16,691 nucleotides of DNA from VRUE01 sp040901495 (GTDB taxonomy: Bacteria > Actinomycetota > Thermoleophilia > Solirubrobacterales > 70-9). Positions 14,433 through 16,691 of the stretch are shown piece after piece. How positions within the stretch are numbered: the first letter of the stretch is position 1; each line of letters opens with the position of its first letter. Below the pieces are notes generated by a model that made no database searches, was not told the origin of the DNA, and was given only the letters and a program-made list of their open reading frames with translations. The position numbers and the translations under genes were made by a program. The DNA lies in NCBI GenBank assembly GCA_040901495.1, contig JBBDYO010000065.1, forward strand, positions 1-16,691. Direction: 5' to 3'.

Positions 14433-15716
14433 CTAGCCCCGCAGGGCTTCGAGACGCTCGAAGATCTCGGGCAGATGGGTGAGGTAGGCGTTGTAGTCGA
14501 AGATCGCGTCGAGGTCGAGGTCGGGGGCCGCCTCGGCCAGCAGCTCGCGGAAGTGGGTGCCGGTGTCCCAGGCGCGCTGGGCGTTCTCCTGGACGACGCG
14601 GTAGGCCTCGTCGCGGGTCATGCCCGACTCGACCAGGGCGGTGAGGGCGCGTTGGCTGAAGAGGGCGCCGTGGGTCAGCTCGAGGTTCTCGCGCATGCGG
14701 TCGGCGTTGACGGTCATCCCGGTGACGACCTTCGTAGCCAGGTCCTGGATGTAGTCGAGCCCGATCGTCGAGTCGGGGAGGATGACCCGCTCGGCGCTGG
14801 AGTGGGAGATGTCGCGCTCGTGCCAGAGCGCGACGTTCTCGAGGCCCGCCTGCGCGTAGCCCCGCAGGACGCGGGAGAGGCCGGTGATCCGCTCGGTGCG
14901 GATCGGGTTGCGCTTGTGGGGCATCGCCGAGGAGCCCTTCTGGCCGGCCGCGAACGGCTCTTCGACCTCGCGGACCTCGGTTCTCTGCAGGTGCCGGACC
15001 TCGGTGGCGAAGCGCTCCAGGCCGGCGCCGGCGATCGCGATCCTCGAAGTCAGCACCGCGTGGCGGTCGCGCGGGATGACCTGGGTGGCGACGTCCTCGC
15101 GGCCCAGCCCGAGCCGCTCCATCACCCGCGCCTCGACCGCGGGCGGCACCGAGGCGTAGGTGCCGACGGCGCCGGAGAGCTTGCCGAAGGCGAGCTGTTC
15201 GAACGCGTTGGTGAGGCGGAAGATGTTGCGGTCGGCCTCGAAGGCGAAGCCGGCGAGGCGCAGGCCTAACGTGGTCGGCTCGGCGTGGACCCCGTGGGTG
15301 CGCCCGACGCAGAGGGTGTCGCGCTGCTCCAACGCTCGTTCGACCAGCGCGTCGCGGTAGGCGCGGGCGCCCTCGAGGAGGATCTCGCCCGCCTGGCGCA
15401 GCTGTAGGGCCAGTGCGGTGTCGAGGACGTCGGATGAGGTGAGCCCGTAGTGGATCCAGCGGCCGTGCTCGCCGACCGAGGCGGCGACGACGTCGACGAA
15501 GGCGGCGACGTCGTGGTCAGTGACCTTCTCGCGCTCGTCGACGGCCTCGACCGTGAAGGAGGCGTTGGCCCGCGCCGCCTCAGCGGCCTCCTTGGGGACG
15601 ACTCCCTCCTCGGCCCAGGCCTCGGTCGCCGCCAGCTCGACCTCGAGCCAGCACTCGAGCTTGCGCTGCTGGGACCAGACGGCCCCGATCTCCGGCCGCG
15701 TGTATCGAGCAATCAT
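14433..15716 (-). CDS. purB: Adenylosuccinate lyase
   Basis: PurB cleaves fumarate from SAICAR and from adenylosuccinate, so it serves both the IMP pathway and AMP synthesis. The 427-residue protein of the fumarase/aspartase superfamily shows TDHDV at 66-70 with His68, HYGLTSSDVLDTA at 89-101, GRTHGVHAEPTT at 138-149 with His141, and the mobile-loop signature GSSAMPHKRNP at 261-271. His68 and His141 coincide with the known catalytic pair of the B. subtilis enzyme. ATG at 15714-15716 is preferred, since MIARYTRPEIG is the typical family start. The longer in-frame opening up to 15839 runs back into purE in another frame. It follows purE by 13 bp without a clear ribosome-binding site, so it is likely to be in the same transcript as purD and purE. 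Confidence 0.97.
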   Translation of the reverse strand: MIARYTRPEIGAVWSQQRKLECWLEVELAATEAWAEEGVVPKEAAEAARANASFTVEAVDEREKVTDHDVAAFVDVVAASVGEHGRWIHYGLTSSDVLDTALALQLRQAGEILLEGARAYRDALVERALEQRDTLCVGRTHGVHAEPTTLGLRLAGFAFEADRNIFRLTNAFEQLAFGKLSGAVGTYASVPPAVEARVMERLGLGREDVATQVIPRDRHAVLTSRIAIAGAGLERFATEVRHLQRTEVREVEEPFAAGQKGSSAMPHKRNPIRTERITGLSRVLRGYAQAGLENVALWHERDISHSSAERVILPDSTIGLDYIQDLATKVVTGMTVNADRMRENLELTHGALFSQRALTALVESGMTRDEAYRVVQENAQRAWDTGTHFRELLAEAAPDLDLDAIFDYNAYLTHLPEIFERLEALRG

Positions 15717-15729
15717 CTGGGGAGCCGAG

Positions 15730-16212
15730 CTAGCAATTGATGATCCGGACGGCCAGCAGCCCCGCGTTTTTTGCCCCGTCGACGGCGACGCAGGCGACCG
15801 GGACGCCCGGCGGCATCTGCACAGCCGAGAGCAGGGCATCGAGGCCGCCGAGGCTCTTGCCGAGGATCGGCACCCCGATCACCGGCAGGTCGGTGTGGGC
15901 GGCGGCGACGCCGGGAAGCGCTGCCGACATGCCGGCCCCGGCGATGATCACCTTCAGCCCTCGCATCCGCGCGTTGGTGCAGTACTCGCTCACCATTACG
16001 GGATCGCGGTGGGCGCTCATCACCCTCACCTCGTAGCGGATGCCGGCGTCGTGCAGGGCGGCGCCGGCGGGCTGCATCTTGGGCTTGTCGTTCTTCGAGC
16101 CCATGATGATTCCGACCAGGGGCTCGTCGACGTTGATTTCCTCAAAGGCCTCCTCGACCGCCGGCATCCCCGCTGGCGCGGTGGGCTGGGGCTCCTCCGA
16201 GATCTCGCTCAT
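15730..16212 (-). CDS. purE: PurE: N5-CAIR mutase or AIR carboxylase
   Basis: PurE forms CAIR, the substrate of PurC. The 160-residue protein has an acidic tail of about 30 residues, then VGIIMGSKND at 33-42, the SAHRDP active-site motif at 66-71, IIAGAGMSAALPG at 89-101, LPVIGVP at 109-115 and VQMPPGVPVA at 131-140. The usual GSxSD is GSKND here, and GAGMSAALPG with LGGLDALLS differs from E. coli-type PurE (GAGGAAHLPG). It may therefore belong to the class that uses AIR and CO2 directly. No purK is visible, which would agree, but purK could lie outside. ATG at 16210-16212 is chosen for AGAGGA four bases upstream; GTG 16239 would overlap purD. The gene lies 13 bp after purD. Confidence 0.95.
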   Translation of the reverse strand: MSEISEEPQPTAPAGMPAVEEAFEEINVDEPLVGIIMGSKNDKPKMQPAGAALHDAGIRYEVRVMSAHRDPVMVSEYCTNARMRGLKVIIAGAGMSAALPGVAAAHTDLPVIGVPILGKSLGGLDALLSAVQMPPGVPVACVAVDGAKNAGLLAVRIINC

Positions 16213-16225
16213 CTGTTCCTCTCGT

Positions 16226-16691
16226 TTAGCTGGCGACACGCTCTACGGCGCGGGCGGCAATATCGGAGCGGATTTGCCTCCCGTCGAAGGAGATCCGCTC
16301 GGCGGCATCGTATGCGCGATCGCGTGCCTCGGCAGGCGTCGAGCCCAGCGCGGTCACGTTCAGCACCCGCCCGCCCGCGGTGACGACCTCGCCATCCCGC
16401 TCCGCGGTGCCGGCGTGGGTCACCTCGGCGAGTTGCTCCGCCTCCTCTATTCCACTGATCGCGTCCCCCGTCGAGGAGGACTCCGGGTAGCCGGCCGAGG
16501 CGAGCACCAGGGTGACCGCCCAGTCGTCGCCGAACTCTGCCGAGGCCCCGGCCAGCCCGCCCGGCTGCCGCGCCGCGAGGCAGAGCTCGAGCAGGTCGGA
16601 GCGCAGGCGGGGCAGCACGGCCTGCGTCTCGGGGTCGCCGAAGCGGACGTTGAACTCCAGCACCTTCGGCCCTTCCGAGCCGATCATCAGC
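16226..16691 (-). CDS. purD: Phosphoribosylamine-glycine ligase (GAR synthetase), C-terminal part
   Basis: PurD joins phosphoribosylamine and glycine with ATP, the step after PurF. Only the last 154 or so residues are present, and the gene runs off the right edge of the window. The ATP-grasp end GPKVLEFNVRFGDPETQAVLPRL is unmistakable: the Glu and Asn bind magnesium, and RFGDPE is the family signature. After it comes the PurD C-domain with VLASAGYP, the VTAGGRVLNVTALG strand and the closing helix. The TAA stop at 16226-16228 is 13 bp before the purE ATG, so purD, purE and purB form one unit. The start and N-domain are not visible. An ATG inside the window near 16687 is a normal internal methionine, not the start. 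Confidence 0.95.
   Translation of the reverse strand, partial: LMIGSEGPKVLEFNVRFGDPETQAVLPRLRSDLLELCLAARQPGGLAGASAEFGDDWAVTLVLASAGYPESSSTGDAISGIEEAEQLAEVTHAGTAERDGEVVTAGGRVLNVTALGSTPAEARDRAYDAAERISFDGRQIRSDIAARAVERVAS

Overview
The window is GC-rich, densely packed bacterial DNA, very probably from an actinobacterium. Purine-synthesis protein types, wide use of GTG and TTG starts, a PurS-PurQ-small PurL FGAM synthase, a class I-type P450 and a VapBC pair all fit this. A Thermoleophilia or Solirubrobacterales-like lineage is a guess from overall flavour, not a demonstrated assignment.

Layout. (1) Bases 1-3107 are accessory. They hold a pair of imperfect direct repeats at the left edge, a small P-loop kinase-like gene, a LOG-family phosphoribohydrolase gene, and a visibly lower-GC gene for a coiled-coil/DUF4041/GIY-YIG-type protein. 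After it come a 28-nt perfect palindrome, a 15-bp inverted repeat enclosing a tRNA T-arm-like sequence, and a hairpin just behind purH. (2) Bases 3108-5334 (minus) are purN-purH, overlapping by 8 nt. (3) A 76-bp divergent region with a large AT-rich inverted repeat leads to a plus-strand nitronate monooxygenase-like gene (5411-6370). (4) Bases 6384-11999 (minus) are purC-purS-purQ-purL-purF. The first four genes are joined by 1-4 nt stop/start overlaps, and purF follows after a structured gap. (5) Bases 12034-14427 are a second non-purine block: a plus-strand cytochrome P450, a minus-strand thioredoxin-fold protein, and a plus-strand VapB/VapC-type toxin-antitoxin pair. (6) Bases 14433-16691 (minus) are purD (cut by the window edge), purE and purB.

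Together the purine genes cover PRPP amidotransferase (PurF), GAR synthetase (PurD, partial), GAR transformylase (PurN), FGAM synthase (PurSQL), N5-CAIR mutase or AIR carboxylase (PurE), SAICAR synthetase (PurC), adenylosuccinate lyase (PurB) and AICAR transformylase/IMP cyclohydrolase (PurH). AIR synthetase (purM) and purK are not in the window.

The most unusual signals are these: a palindromic element of 36-38 nt sitting in frame inside purQ, exactly where PurQ carries extra residues; the inverted-repeat/tRNA-like element next to the low-GC GIY-YIG gene; the large inverted repeat between purN and the monooxygenase gene; and a recurring TANNNT hexamer 7-8 nt before several start codons, which suggests leaderless transcription.
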